Source of the DNA: an uncultured bacterium
GTDB taxonomy: Bacteria; Actinomycetota; Coriobacteriia; Coriobacteriales; Coriobacteriaceae
Direction of reading: 5' to 3'
Length of the DNA stretch: 64,000 nucleotides
Assembly (NCBI GenBank): GCA_905214105.1
Contig: CAJMKK010000004.1
Location: 1 to 64,000 of the forward strand
Shown here: positions 8,261 through 17,261 of the stretch, one piece after another
How positions within the stretch are numbered: position 1 is the stretch's first letter
How the letters are laid out: each line of letters starts with the position of its first letter
The notes under the pieces: generated by a model
The model's database searches: none
Seen by the model: only the letters and a program-made list of their open reading frames with translations
What the model was told of the DNA's origin: nothing
Position numbers and translations under genes: made by a program

Positions 8261-10449
8261 GAAGCGTCGGCGGCTATGTGCGCAAGCGCCTCAACGAGAT
8301 CCTGAGAACTCACGGGCTTGCTCAGATGCGCGTTCATGCCCGCCTCGCGCGAAAGCCTACGGTCGTCGGCAAAGGCATTGGCGCTCACGGCGATAATCGG
8401 CGTGGTCGCGGCGTCCTCGCGATCGAGCGCTCGAATCTGACGCGTGGCCTCAAGGCCATCGATGCCGGGCATCATGATGTCCATCAATACCACGTCGTAC
8501 TCGTGCAGCGCACTCGCGGCAAACGTCTCGACGGCAGACTCGCCATCTTTGACATGTGTCACGACGGCACCGGCGCGGTCGAGCGTAAACTGTGCGATCT
8601 CGGCATTCAGGTCGTTATCCTCTACGAGCAAAACGCGCAGGCCCTGGAGCACGTCGCTGTCGCCTGCATCCACGCGAACTGCCTGGGGAATCTCGGAACT
8701 CTTGCACTTCTCAAACGGCAGGCAAATGGTAAACGTCGTCCCCTGCCCCAAGGCGCTCGTAAAGCTCATGGTTCCGCCCATAAGCTCGACCAACTGTTTG
8801 GCAATAGACGCACCCAGGCCAGTTCCCGATGAAGCGCCTTCCACCTGTTGCTCCTCGCGGCAAAACGGCTCGTAGAGGTGCTGTTGAAACTCCTCGCTCA
8901 TGCCAATGCCGTTATCGGCGATCGTGTATTCATAGACGGGGACACCGTCCACCGGCTCCACCTCGCGGCATGTCAGGCGAACATAGCCGCCCTGGCGGTT
9001 GTACTTGACGGCATTACCGGCAATATTGAGCAACAGGCGCTTGAGGTGCGTCACGCTCACCCGGGCATAGGGATGATCAAGAGTCCGTTGGTCGCAGATA
9101 ATTGTCACCAGGCGCTCCTCGGCCTGGCGCTCCAGGATATCGCACACCTCACGGTTGAGGGCCACCATATCTGTAGGCACGAGATTCAGGTCGACCTGCC
9201 CGCTCTCCAAGCGGCTCATATCGAGTGCCTCGTTCGCAAGGTCGAGCAGCAGTCCCGACGCCGTCCAGATCTTTGAGCGGCACTCAGTCTGCTTTTGCAA
9301 GTCGTCCGCGTTGGCATTGCCCACCTCGACCATACCGCGAATGCCGTTGATGGGCGTGCGCAGGTCGTGACTCATGCGACGCAGGAACTCCGTCTTTGCA
9401 GAGTTGGCAGACGAAGCTTCGCGCGCCGCTTTTGCCAGCTTGTCGCCATAGTCGCGCTCCTGCAGCAACAGGTCGGCAAAGCGTTGGCTCTCGGCGCGGC
9501 GGCGCACCAACACAACAGTGGCTATAACACCGCCGTAGAGTGCCAACACACTGGCAACAACAGCGGCAACAACCTCAAAGTAACGCTGCGCGGGAGCATA
9601 GGTGTACACGTAAAAATCGCGCGCTTTACCAAATGTGCCCAGATACCACTCACCGCTGTCGTTAACCAATCTGACCTTACCAGCCAGGCAACGCTCCTTA
9701 ATGCCGTTGACAACGATGGCATCCGTCGCAGGCAAATCGAACACGCCCGACACGGCGGGCTCAACAGCGTTGGTCGCAACGACCTTACCGTCGTTTTCGA
9801 TCACGATATTGCCGCTATCGATGGACTCATAACCATCGAGCAAGCTCTGCAACTTGAGCGTATTGCTCGCGACCGCCTTGGCGCTCTGGTGCCTCACCGC
9901 GACAACGATGCCCTCACCGTCCGGCCGGGCCACGCAGCCAATGTCTGCGACCGAATCGTCCGCAAGCGTAATGCGAGCGGTATAGGACTTAAGCGGATGG
10001 GCTGCCACCTCCAGCACAGGCGCCTCTTTGAGATTCGCAGCGAGCGACTCGTAGCTCACGTTATCCGTCGAGGACTCGGACACCAAGTTGCCCGATGCGT
10101 CCGTCACGATCAGCGCTGTCACATTAAACTGATCAGCATATTGCTCCAACGTAGCGTTATCCGCCGAGCCGTCGCGCTCCATATCGCGCGCCTCCTCTCC
10201 GGCGATCTCCATAACGCGAATCAGGTTTTTGGTCGCATAGGCGCTGTTGAACGCATCGTAGGAAAGGCTCTGTGTCGCCACGTAATCGACAACGTCGGCA
10301 AAGCGCTGCTCGGCTTGGGCCGTCGTGTAACCGTAGCTCGTCATGCCGGCAGCAGCCGAGAGTGCTATCCCCAACAGGGCGGCAAGGAGCCATTCCCGTG
10401 CCGAACGATCGCCCCGCTCCTGAGCGGTGTGGTCGGACGCATCAATCAT
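8257..10449 (-). CDS. Hybrid sensor histidine kinase/response regulator
   Basis: A 730-aa protein. An N-terminal membrane helix (WLLAALLGIALSAAAGM), an extracytoplasmic sensor of about 240 residues, a second membrane helix (VVAAVVASVLALYGGVIATVVLV), H-box FLRRMSHDLRTPINGI, N-box LLLNIAGNAVKYN, G-box ADNGIGM, then a receiver domain with VEDNDLN, LMDIMMPGIDG and HLSKPVS. The start overlaps the stop of the upstream binding-protein gene by 4 bp, so the two form one operon. The lipoprotein probably presents ligand to this sensor. Confidence 0.92.
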   Translation of the reverse strand: MIDASDHTAQERGDRSAREWLLAALLGIALSAAAGMTSYGYTTAQAEQRFADVVDYVATQSLSYDAFNSAYATKNLIRVMEIAGEEARDMERDGSADNATLEQYADQFNVTALIVTDASGNLVSESSTDNVSYESLAANLKEAPVLEVAAHPLKSYTARITLADDSVADIGCVARPDGEGIVVAVRHQSAKAVASNTLKLQSLLDGYESIDSGNIVIENDGKVVATNAVEPAVSGVFDLPATDAIVVNGIKERCLAGKVRLVNDSGEWYLGTFGKARDFYVYTYAPAQRYFEVVAAVVASVLALYGGVIATVVLVRRRAESQRFADLLLQERDYGDKLAKAAREASSANSAKTEFLRRMSHDLRTPINGIRGMVEVGNANADDLQKQTECRSKIWTASGLLLDLANEALDMSRLESGQVDLNLVPTDMVALNREVCDILERQAEERLVTIICDQRTLDHPYARVSVTHLKRLLLNIAGNAVKYNRQGGYVRLTCREVEPVDGVPVYEYTIADNGIGMSEEFQQHLYEPFCREEQQVEGASSGTGLGASIAKQLVELMGGTMSFTSALGQGTTFTICLPFEKCKSSEIPQAVRVDAGDSDVLQGLRVLLVEDNDLNAEIAQFTLDRAGAVVTHVKDGESAVETFAASALHEYDVVLMDIMMPGIDGLEATRQIRALDREDAATTPIIAVSANAFADDRRLSREAGMNAHLSKPVSSQDLVEALAHIAADAS

Positions 10450-11315
10450 GACAGGCCCTCCACATTCAAAAAGGGCGAAGGGTCATCAAAATACTTTGAC
10501 ACCAGGCGCTCCATGGTGCCATCGGCAAGCATTTCTTGGTAGGCATGGGTGAGCTTAACGTCGATGCCGCGTGTGTCGTTGATATCGAAAGCGGTGCCCA
10601 AACCAACCTCTAGCAGCGGCTCAGACAAAATGCGATACGTCACGCCATAGTCTTTTTCGTAGGTGAGCAGCGAGGACTCATGCGCGGCGATGGCGTCGAC
10701 TAGGCCCTCGACAAGCGCCGGGTTCAGGTACGAGCGGTCCGAAAAGCTGTAGAGCTCCTTAATCTGCGGAACGTTTTCATTGGTGTGATTGAGCAGAATC
10801 GATTCGGGCTTGGTGGTGGACTGGACCGCCACGACCCTACCCTCAAGATCGGCAAGCGTGTAGATATCGCTTTCGGGATCGACAGCAACCACCTGTCGGC
10901 TCGCAAGGTACGGCCCCGCCCAGCGATACTCGCCTTCGCGGCCCGTCATACTAAAGCTGCCCATGACGCAATCGAGCTCGCCGCTCGCCAGCAGCTCTTT
11001 CTTCTTTTCCCAGTCGATCAGCTGGTACTTTGGCTTGTAGCCAATGCGGCCCAAAGCCTCGGTCAAAATATCGACATCCAGGCCAACAATATCGCCGTAC
11101 TCGTTGCTATACACAAACGGTGGATAGAGGTCGCTGCCAACGTTGAGCGTCTTAAGGTTGTCGTCTTTGACCTGCGAGGCGGCTGCGCCTTCTGATGCAG
11201 ACGCCGCGGCCCCATCATTCAACCCGGAACAGCCAGCTATCGCCACGACAAAGGCGCCCACCACTGCAAGCGCAACAAACAACGATATGGCGGCCGAGCG
11301 ACGAGGTCTTTTCAT
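10446..11315 (-). CDS. Transporter-type substrate-binding lipoprotein (PBPb/SBP_bac_3)
   Basis: A 289-aa lipoprotein. A positively charged start (MKRPRRSA), a hydrophobic stretch and lipobox AIAGC place it outside the membrane. The mature part begins LKTLNVGSDLYPPFVYSNEYGDIVGLDVDI, the classic start of amino-acid-type family 3 binding proteins. ATG 11315 follows GGAG. No permease or ATPase is nearby. Instead it is coupled by a 4-bp overlap to a hybrid histidine kinase, suggesting a sensory rather than a transport role. Confidence 0.88.
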   Translation of the reverse strand: MKRPRRSAAISLFVALAVVGAFVVAIAGCSGLNDGAAASASEGAAASQVKDDNLKTLNVGSDLYPPFVYSNEYGDIVGLDVDILTEALGRIGYKPKYQLIDWEKKKELLASGELDCVMGSFSMTGREGEYRWAGPYLASRQVVAVDPESDIYTLADLEGRVVAVQSTTKPESILLNHTNENVPQIKELYSFSDRSYLNPALVEGLVDAIAAHESSLLTYEKDYGVTYRILSEPLLEVGLGTAFDINDTRGIDVKLTHAYQEMLADGTMERLVSKYFDDPSPFLNVEGLS

Positions 11316-11456
11316 CGAGCTCCAGACGATCCTGTTTACAGACTCAAGAGCTGAATAATAGCAGACAAAACCGCGCTTGCGCTCAATGGTTACAGATGCT
11401 TTACCATACGGGGCCTTCCAGCCAATCTGGCAGACAGCCCCGCATGCAGCGCTCAC

Positions 11457-12671
11457 TTACCGTGCATTAAAAACGTAGCGGTCCAAGCGGTCGCACGCCT
11501 CCCTTACACGCGAAAGCGGCAGCGCCAGATTCACGCGAATGTGGCAAGGCCCGTGGAACGGACGGCCGTCCTGATAGCCCACGCCCACACGCGCGCCCTC
11601 GTCGAGTAGCCACTGAATATCGCACCCATGCACGCGGCACCACTCCGTGCAGTCCAGGAACACCATATAGGTGCCCTGCGGGCGCGAATAGGACACGCCC
11701 TCAAAATGCTCGTCCACGTAATTGCAAAAGTAGTCAATGTTGCCCTCGATAACCTCGTTGAGCTCATCGAGCCACTCGTAGCCCTGCGGCTGATAGGCGC
11801 CGATAAGCGCGTGCATCGAAAGGACATTCATCTCGTTGTAGTGGGTCTTATTGGACACGGCGCACACGCGGTCGCGCAGCGTCTCGTTATAGATGATGTG
11901 GTAGCTGCCGACCAGGCCCGCCAGGTTAAACGTCTTGCTCGGCGCATAGAGGGCGACCGTGCGCATGCGGGCATCCTCACTCACCGACTGCGTTGGAATA
12001 TGCTTGTGACCGGGCAAGATGATGTCGGACCAGATCTCGTCCGAGATCACCACGCAATCGTGCCGGCGATAGATGTCCATGGTGCGCTCGATCTCATCGC
12101 GCTCCCATACGCGGCCGCAGGGGTTGTGCGGCGAGCAGAACACCGCGGCATGGACGTGGTTTTGGGTGAGTTTGCGCTCCATGTCCTCAAAGTCCATGCG
12201 CCACACGCCCTGGTCATCGAGCTTAAGCGGGCTGTGGACAATGCGATAGCCCGCCGCTTCGATGGACTTGGTAAAGCCGATGTAGGTAGGACTGTGGACC
12301 AGCACCGCATCGCCCGGCTGGACATACGCCCGCAGCGTCGACACGACACCGCCCAGCACGCCGTTTTCGTAGCCGATATGCTCCGGGAGCAGGCCCTCGA
12401 CGCCATTACGGCGGCTCTGCCATTCGATGATGCGGTCGAAGTACTCGTCGCGCGGATCGAAATAGCCAAACATGGGATGCTGGGCGCGCTGAATGATGTG
12501 CTCCTGGACCGTGGGCACCGTGGCAAAGTTCATGTCCGCCACCCACATGGGGATGCGGTCGAAGCCCTCGTCGGGCGCGTTCGGAGCCATGCCAGGGATC
12601 TCGCCCCAGGAGTCAACGGCGATGGCGTCCATGCCGTGGCGGTCGATAAGCGAAGTAAAGTCGTATTTCAT
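11457..12671 (-). CDS. MalY/PatB family PLP-dependent aminotransferase (C-S lyase)
   Basis: A 404-aa fold-type I PLP enzyme. The N-terminal block RIPMWVADMNFATVPTVQEH is characteristic of MalY/PatB cystathionine beta-lyase-like enzymes. The PLP lysine lies in YAPSKTFNLAGL, the binding aspartate region in VVISDEIWSD, and the C-terminal arginine in HIRVNLALP. Such enzymes cleave C-S bonds in cystathionine or cysteine conjugates. Full length with a good start (GGGAGCTC upstream). It is monocistronic. Confidence 0.9.
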   Translation of the reverse strand: MKYDFTSLIDRHGMDAIAVDSWGEIPGMAPNAPDEGFDRIPMWVADMNFATVPTVQEHIIQRAQHPMFGYFDPRDEYFDRIIEWQSRRNGVEGLLPEHIGYENGVLGGVVSTLRAYVQPGDAVLVHSPTYIGFTKSIEAAGYRIVHSPLKLDDQGVWRMDFEDMERKLTQNHVHAAVFCSPHNPCGRVWERDEIERTMDIYRRHDCVVISDEIWSDIILPGHKHIPTQSVSEDARMRTVALYAPSKTFNLAGLVGSYHIIYNETLRDRVCAVSNKTHYNEMNVLSMHALIGAYQPQGYEWLDELNEVIEGNIDYFCNYVDEHFEGVSYSRPQGTYMVFLDCTEWCRVHGCDIQWLLDEGARVGVGYQDGRPFHGPCHIRVNLALPLSRVREACDRLDRYVFNAR

Positions 12672-12783
12672 GCTGAGCTCCCGTGCAAAGCGGATTGTTT
12701 TGGTAGGCGTTATTGTCCACCAGCGTGGGCGATTTTGGCACGGGGTTTGGCGTTGAATTTGGCGAGCGCCATCGAATGGCTGG

Positions 12784-13530
12784 CTAGTCCCGCGCGTCGT
12801 TGACGGCGGTTACCGTCAACCTGGTTCCATCAACCGTAAACGATATGTCGAGCCCAGCGTAAGCCAAGTGGTAAATGCGGTTTGGCTCGTGCTTGCTACC
12901 CGCGCGGCGCGGATCTTGGCGAAGGACCTCGACCAACCCGGGGAGCTTCGTGGGCGGGACCATCTCCTGCAGCGCTTGCGGGAAGTCAACGTCGAGCTCT
13001 TGCCACGGCGCATCCTCAATCCAGCCGCCGGTCGCATCCGAGTGGCAGTCCGCAAACGGAATGTAGGGCTTAATGTCGTAGATGGGCGTGCCGTCACGCA
13101 GATCGGCCCCTAGCACATGGATGATGGGGCCGTCGTCGGTAAGCTCCACGCGGTCGAGCTTAACGCAGGTGAGACCGATAGGATTAGGGCGAAACGGACT
13201 GCGTGTGGCAAATACGCCCACGCGCTCGGCTCCGCCCAGACGCGGCGGGCGCACGGTTTTCGACCATTTTGCGTTGGTGCCGGACCTGTCCTGCGACTTG
13301 GCATCGGCAGCTATGTCCTTAGCCGTGCCGCCGGGCGTGCCGTTTTCAAAACGCCACAGCAGCCATAGGTGAGAGAAGGAATCCAGACCCTCAACTGCTG
13401 CGTTGGAGGCAAATTCCGGCTCAAAGACGATGCGCCCCTGCAGATGGGGCGCCAAAAAGCTGTTGCGTGGAATGCCGAACTTCTGCGGCAGGTCGGTATG
13501 TATGTGTGCAATAGGTTCCATGCCGGTCAT
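12784..13530 (-). CDS. trmO: tRNA (N6-threonylcarbamoyladenosine37-N6)-methyltransferase TrmO (TsaA family)
   Basis: A 248-aa protein if started at ATG 13530 (245 aa from ATG 13521); neither start has a strong RBS. The TsaA/YaeB barrel motifs are clear: RIVFEPEFA, FSHLWLLWRF, VFATRSPFRPNPIGL and IKPYIPFADC. The E. coli homologue is about 235 aa and methylates t6A37 of tRNA-Thr using SAM. The coding frame remains open far upstream across the divergent regulator gene, but that part is antisense and shows no similarity. Confidence 0.87.
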   Translation of the reverse strand: MTGMEPIAHIHTDLPQKFGIPRNSFLAPHLQGRIVFEPEFASNAAVEGLDSFSHLWLLWRFENGTPGGTAKDIAADAKSQDRSGTNAKWSKTVRPPRLGGAERVGVFATRSPFRPNPIGLTCVKLDRVELTDDGPIIHVLGADLRDGTPIYDIKPYIPFADCHSDATGGWIEDAPWQELDVDFPQALQEMVPPTKLPGLVEVLRQDPRRAGSKHEPNRIYHLAYAGLDISFTVDGTRLTVTAVNDARD

Positions 13531-13662
13531 TGTACGGCATGGAGGCGTGGGGCGTTGCGCGCAATTCTTCGCCGCGGTCCGCAGTCGTGCAACCAACGGT
13601 TGCTTGGAAGGGCACCTGCCGCCGCGTATGCTTAAGCCATCAACCAGCAGAAAGGAGCCGTT

Positions 13663-14490
13663 ATGGCCTTTGCAGAAAAGCTCATTGCTGTCCGTCGCGC
13701 CCATCACCTTACCCAGGAGCAGCTCGCCGCCAAGCTCTTCGTCACACGCCAGGCCATCAGCCGTTGGGAACGCGGCGAGGTCACACCGGGCATCGACATG
13801 ATGAAGCTCATTGCCGCTGTGACCGGCGAGCCACTGTCTCACCTGCTCGAAATGCCCGAGCACTATTGCCAGAGCTGCGGCATGATACTCACGCCCGACG
13901 ACTGCGCCACCGATGCCGCGGGCACCGCGACCGACCATTACTGCAAGTGGTGCTACGACCACGGCAAGTACACCTACGAGACCACGATGGAGGCCATGAT
14001 TGAGGATTGCGCCCCGCGCCTGGCACAAAACACCGGTATGTCGCTCGACGAAGCCGTCTCGCTCATGGGCGCCGTGCTGCCGCAACTGGAGCGCTGGCGT
14101 ACCGTGCAGGAAAACGAGGAGCGCTACGGTGCCGAGGCGCGAGCGCGCTATGGCGACGAGGCCGTCGATGCAGCAAACGAGGCACTGCTGGACATGGACC
14201 CCAAGACATGGAACGACATGAAGGAACTTGAACGCGCTATTCTGGGCCAGCTCTCGATCGCCATGGGCGACGGCGAACCGGATGGAAGCGAGGCGCGCAA
14301 GCTTGTCGCGATGCATCGTCGCTGGATTGCTCTCAACTGGGGATGCGAGCCCCAAGACGAGGCGTACTTGGGCCTCGCCCACGGCTATCTTGCCGACCAG
14401 CGCTTTGTTGACTACTACGACAAGCCCTGCGGCACCGGCGCCACGGCGTTTCTAGTCCAGACGATCGAGTCGTCGTCGGCTCACGCATAG
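13663..14490 (+). CDS. HTH regulator with zinc-ribbon and TipAS domains
   Basis: A 275-aa protein with three parts. An XRE-type helix-turn-helix (residues about 5-60, HLTQEQLAAKLFVTRQAISRWERGE) is followed by a putative zinc ribbon (YCQSCGMIL ... HYCKWCYDHGKYTYE). A C-terminal TipAS-like antibiotic-recognition helical domain (RWIALNWGCEPQDEAYLGLAHGYLADQRF) completes it. TipAS domains bind thiopeptides or other hydrophobic ligands. A strong RBS (AAAGGAG) precedes ATG. It is divergent from trmO and may sense a drug-like ligand; its target is unknown. Confidence 0.85.
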   Translation: MAFAEKLIAVRRAHHLTQEQLAAKLFVTRQAISRWERGEVTPGIDMMKLIAAVTGEPLSHLLEMPEHYCQSCGMILTPDDCATDAAGTATDHYCKWCYDHGKYTYETTMEAMIEDCAPRLAQNTGMSLDEAVSLMGAVLPQLERWRTVQENEERYGAEARARYGDEAVDAANEALLDMDPKTWNDMKELERAILGQLSIAMGDGEPDGSEARKLVAMHRRWIALNWGCEPQDEAYLGLAHGYLADQRFVDYYDKPCGTGATAFLVQTIESSSAHA

Positions 14491-14541
14491 ACTGCAGCGG
14501 CTTTGGGTATTTCAATCGAAACCTCAACCGATTGGAGACCC

Positions 14542-14787
14542 ATGGCTACTGATCACGAGCTCGCGCTGTACGTTATGACCGGCTGCCCGTATTGCATAAA
14601 GGTCAAGCGCTTCCTGGCCGATAACGGCTTGACCCTCCCCGAGCACAATATCTCGACCGATTCCAATGCCGAGCAGGCGCTTATCGCCGTCGGCGGCAAG
14701 CGCCAGGTTCCCTGCCTGTTCATTGACGGCGCGCCGCTCTACGAGTCGGGCGACATTATCGCGTGGGTACAGAAGAACCTGCTCTAG
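14542..14787 (+). CDS. Glutaredoxin-family thioredoxin-fold protein
   Basis: An 81-aa single-domain protein with redox motif CPYC (YVMTGCPYCIKVKRFL) and the cis-proline region KRQVPCLFIDGAPLYESGDII. It reduces disulfides or glutathione-like mixed disulfides, probably with a thioredoxin-reductase partner since Actinobacteria often lack glutathione. ATG 14542 follows TTGGAG. It lies 51 bp after the TipAS-type regulator and could be cotranscribed. Confidence 0.88.
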   Translation: MATDHELALYVMTGCPYCIKVKRFLADNGLTLPEHNISTDSNAEQALIAVGGKRQVPCLFIDGAPLYESGDIIAWVQKNLL

Positions 14788-14839
14788 TACGCAATTGCAG
14801 TCGGCTCGCCCCGACGACCAAACCCATACGACCCAAACA

Positions 14840-14940
14840 TGTACGCCAGCATCCAAAGGCGACATTTTTCGACATCTTTGGATGCTGGTGTACAGCTTTT
14901 TGCATGGCCCCGGCACAGGTAGTCATTGGGGACGTTCTTA
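14840..14940. repeat. Dispersed hairpin repeat, copy 1 (also terminator-like)
   Basis: Arms 14840-14858 and 14876-14894 pair almost perfectly (core GCCAGCATCCAAAG / CTTTGGATGCTGG) with a run of Ts after the stem. The downstream part (CCCCGGCACAGG) also recurs in the second copy at 15946. It probably terminates the glutaredoxin transcript and forms one boundary of the islet to 16.0 kb. Confidence 0.75.
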
Positions 14941-15581
14941 AATGACTAGTTGTTTGAGACAGCCTTTGGATTATGGCTGTTTGAGGCCATCTGACGTCTC
15001 TGGAAAGGGCTCCTTAGAGGACCGTGTTCAAAAAATGGCAAATATGAGTACTGCTACTTGTTTAGTAACAGCGATTTTAATCATTTCAGGGATCATTCAA
15101 CGCCCCAAGCGCCCACAGACGGCGTTATTTCTCCCCATATGTTCAATAAAAGAGACGCCTAATGGTATTAAATCTCATCAGGGACCTCATTTTTGAACAA
15201 AATAAATGCACCCATAATGGCAACAGTACTCATATTTGCCCTTTTTTGCACACAGCCCTCCAGAATAGTCGTTAGGAACGACTCAAAATGGCAATTCCGG
15301 CACTTAGACGCTCTCTTCTTGAATGACTAGTTGTTAAAGAACACTCAGCGACTACTCCAATTCGCGACACACTGTGTCGCGAATTGAGCTGTTCTCACCA
15401 CCGAAGACCGGTGAAAGCTCCTGGCCAGAATCTCGATAGTTTGTTAAAGTGCCCCCTCTGCAGGTTCAATGAGCGCTCATATTCCAGACTAGCAAGTGAA
15501 GAAATATCGAAGCCATCGATGCTCATTTCCTATCGAAAAAACTAGTCAATACACGCTAATTAGCTTGATAAACTGCTTGTA
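14941..15581. other. Gene-poor, lower-GC stretch with inverted repeats
   Basis: I see no convincing gene in this ~640 bp. It holds a 24-bp inverted repeat with one mismatch (15030-15053 against 15224-15247; core GCAAATATGAGTACTG) and two copies of ATGACTAGTTGTT (14942 and 15323). It also holds a palindrome at 15358-15386 whose arms read CAATTCGCGACACA. The composition is AT-richer than the flanks, so it may be a remnant of a small mobile element. Confidence 0.55.
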
Positions 15582-15609
15582 TTTTTGTCTACAAAACTGT
15601 ATACAAAAA
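15565..15609 (+). promoter_or_regulatory. Promoter and operator candidate of the RHH gene
   Basis: TTGATA (15565-15570), a 17-bp spacer and TCTACA (15588-15593) form a plausible promoter. The inverted repeat TTTTTGTCTAC (15582-15592) / GTATACAAAAA (15599-15609) overlaps the -10, as expected for an autoregulated ribbon-helix-helix protein. Confidence 0.45.
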
Positions 15610-15659
15610 GAGATTCCGGTAACCAGCGCTCGACATTATGTCAATCGATAGGAGGCGCT

Positions 15660-15926
15660 ATGGACGCCAAGCAGCTTGAAAAGATGATGGGGTTTGCCCC
15701 CGGAGAGTTGGAGAAAGCCGCGGAGGCATACGAAAAAGATGAATGGCCGAAGGGTCGCACCATCAAGCCGGGAAGGCCGTCGATCTCTGATGAGCCAAGC
15801 GTTGTTTTATCGGCACGTGTGGGCGAATCGGTTCTTGAAGCATTTGACGCCAAGGCAAAACGCCACGGACAAACGCGCACAGAACGACTCAGGGAGCTCA
15901 TTACACTCGATGCAATGATTGCCTAG
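15660..15926 (+). CDS. Ribbon-helix-helix-like DNA-binding protein (possible orphan antitoxin)
   Basis: An 88-aa protein. The C-terminal half (VVLSARVGESVLEAFDAKAKRHGQTRTERLREL) has the strand-helix-helix pattern of CopG/ParD/MetJ-type RHH proteins. The N-terminal half, with a PGRPSISDEPS linker, resembles actinobacterial antitoxins. ATG 15660 has a strong RBS (GATAGGAGG); an upstream in-frame ATG has none. No toxin gene follows: the next feature is a repeat and then a converging dus gene. It may be an orphan antitoxin or a solo regulator. Confidence 0.7.
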   Translation: MDAKQLEKMMGFAPGELEKAAEAYEKDEWPKGRTIKPGRPSISDEPSVVLSARVGESVLEAFDAKAKRHGQTRTERLRELITLDAMIA

Positions 15927-15945
15927 TCCCCTGCCGAACCAAACA

Positions 15946-16030
15946 TGTACGTCAGCATCCAAAGTCGACGTCTTTCGACATCTTTGGATGCTGGCGTACA
16001 GTTTTTTGCATGGGTCCGGCACAGGCGATC
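15946..16030. repeat. Dispersed hairpin repeat, copy 2
   Basis: The stem 15946-15964 / 15982-16000 (core GTCAGCATCCAAAG / CTTTGGATGCTGGC) is followed by GTTTTTTGCATGG and GGCACAGG, as in the copy at 14840. The two copies are direct repeats about 1.1 kb apart that enclose the RHH gene. The T-run makes it a likely terminator for that gene. Confidence 0.75.
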
Positions 16031-16057
16031 CGTTCTTCTCCGTCCCCAAGGGATCAT

Positions 16058-17017
16058 TTAGCCACAAAAGCGGGCGATGGGCGCAAGCTGCTGCTCGCGA
16101 AAGACACGGTCGACAGCGGCACGGTATTCATCGACCTTTTTGGTCTTGCGTACGAGTTTGTGAACGGTCGCGGGATCGGCGAAGGCGCATTTGGCGTAGA
16201 ACCACCACTCCTTCATGCGAAAGACCGCGTTGCCCCCAATCTCGTCCGCATAGGCCGCAAACAGCATGTCATGGAAACGTTGCAGCTCAGCGGCGGTAGC
16301 GGCAGGGTCGCCCTTAACCATGCGAGCCAGCGCGGGATTCGCAAGCAAGCCGCGCCCCAACATTACGTGGCGTGTTCCGGGATAGGCCTTCACCAGCGCA
16401 TCCATGTCCTCAAGATCAAAGATGTCGCCGTTATAGGCCACGGGGAACGGCGCCCGTTCCAGCGTCTCGCCGTAAAACTCTTTGCGCGGTGAGCCCGTAT
16501 AACGGTCCTTTTGCACGCGCGGATGCACGATCAACTCCGCCAGCGGCATTCGGCAATAGAGGTCGAGCACGCGCTCGTACTCGTCATCGCATTCGAGCCC
16601 CAGTCTGGTCTTGACCGACACCGGCAAGGGCGAGCGTTCGCACACGTCGCTCAAGAACACCTCGAGCTCATCCAAATTGCGCAGAAAGCCCGAACCCTTG
16701 CCCTTCGCGACCACCGTACCCGAAGGGCAGCCAAGGTTGAGGTTGACCTCGCGGTAACCCATATCGGCAAGCACCTGCGCCGCCCACACAAACTCGTCCG
16801 CATTCTTGGACATCAGCTGGGGCACCACGTTAAGTCCCTGGTTGTTGGCAGGATCGACCTCTTTAAACGCCTTGCCGCCAAAGCGATTGCCCACCCGCGG
16901 CGGCGGCAAAAACGGCGTGTAATAACAATCGAGCGCGCCGAAGCACTCCGCATGCACGCGACGGAACACATGCCCGGTAATCCCCTCCATAGGGGCCAGC
17001 GATAAATACATCAACAT
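16058..17017 (-). CDS. dus: tRNA-dihydrouridine synthase family protein
   Basis: A 319-aa FMN TIM-barrel enzyme that reduces specific uridines in tRNA to dihydrouridine. APMEGITGHVFRR is the N-terminal FMN region. VNLNLGCPSGTVVAKGKGSGFL carries the catalytic cysteine in GCPS. VSVKTRLG, IVHPRVQKDRYTGSPR and VMLGRGLLANP are the remaining family motifs. The start at 17017 (ATGTTGATG) has GAGAATGG upstream; ATG 17011 is an alternative. It is a single gene flanked by repeats. Confidence 0.92.
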   Translation of the reverse strand: MLMYLSLAPMEGITGHVFRRVHAECFGALDCYYTPFLPPPRVGNRFGGKAFKEVDPANNQGLNVVPQLMSKNADEFVWAAQVLADMGYREVNLNLGCPSGTVVAKGKGSGFLRNLDELEVFLSDVCERSPLPVSVKTRLGLECDDEYERVLDLYCRMPLAELIVHPRVQKDRYTGSPRKEFYGETLERAPFPVAYNGDIFDLEDMDALVKAYPGTRHVMLGRGLLANPALARMVKGDPAATAAELQRFHDMLFAAYADEIGGNAVFRMKEWWFYAKCAFADPATVHKLVRKTKKVDEYRAAVDRVFREQQLAPIARFCG

Positions 17018-17031
17018 CCATTCTCAAATCA

Positions 17032-17062
17032 ATGTGACAAAGGGACTGTCCCTTTGTCACAT
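17032..17062. repeat. REP-like palindrome, copy 1
   Basis: A 31-nt palindrome, perfect except for the centre base, with arms ATGTGACAAAGGGAC and GTCCCTTTGTCACAT. It lies at the 5' side of dus, in the divergent intergenic region. Related copies occur at 18438, 21866 and 25862. Confidence 0.85.
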
Positions 17063-17261
17063 GCATTATGCCTTGTCCTTGAGGCCACCCACAAGGCGGA
17101 GGCGGTTACATGGCGTTAACTACCCCTCCAGCAGTCGCTGCGCAACGATTGCCAATAACACGCTGTTGATCACTATGTTTGAACAGCGCACACCCTCTAC
17201 TCATTTATACTCAAGAGCGTGTGCGCTTCGCCCCCGAAAAACGATGAGAGTCGAGGACCCT

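Noticed and set aside
9295..10542. A 415-codon plus-strand frame over the hybrid kinase
   Set aside because: Shadow of the kinase gene; no start context or domain.
14941..15660. Short ORF 14942-15196 in the repeat islet
   Set aside because: No RBS, spans an inverted-repeat arm and has no protein-like pattern.
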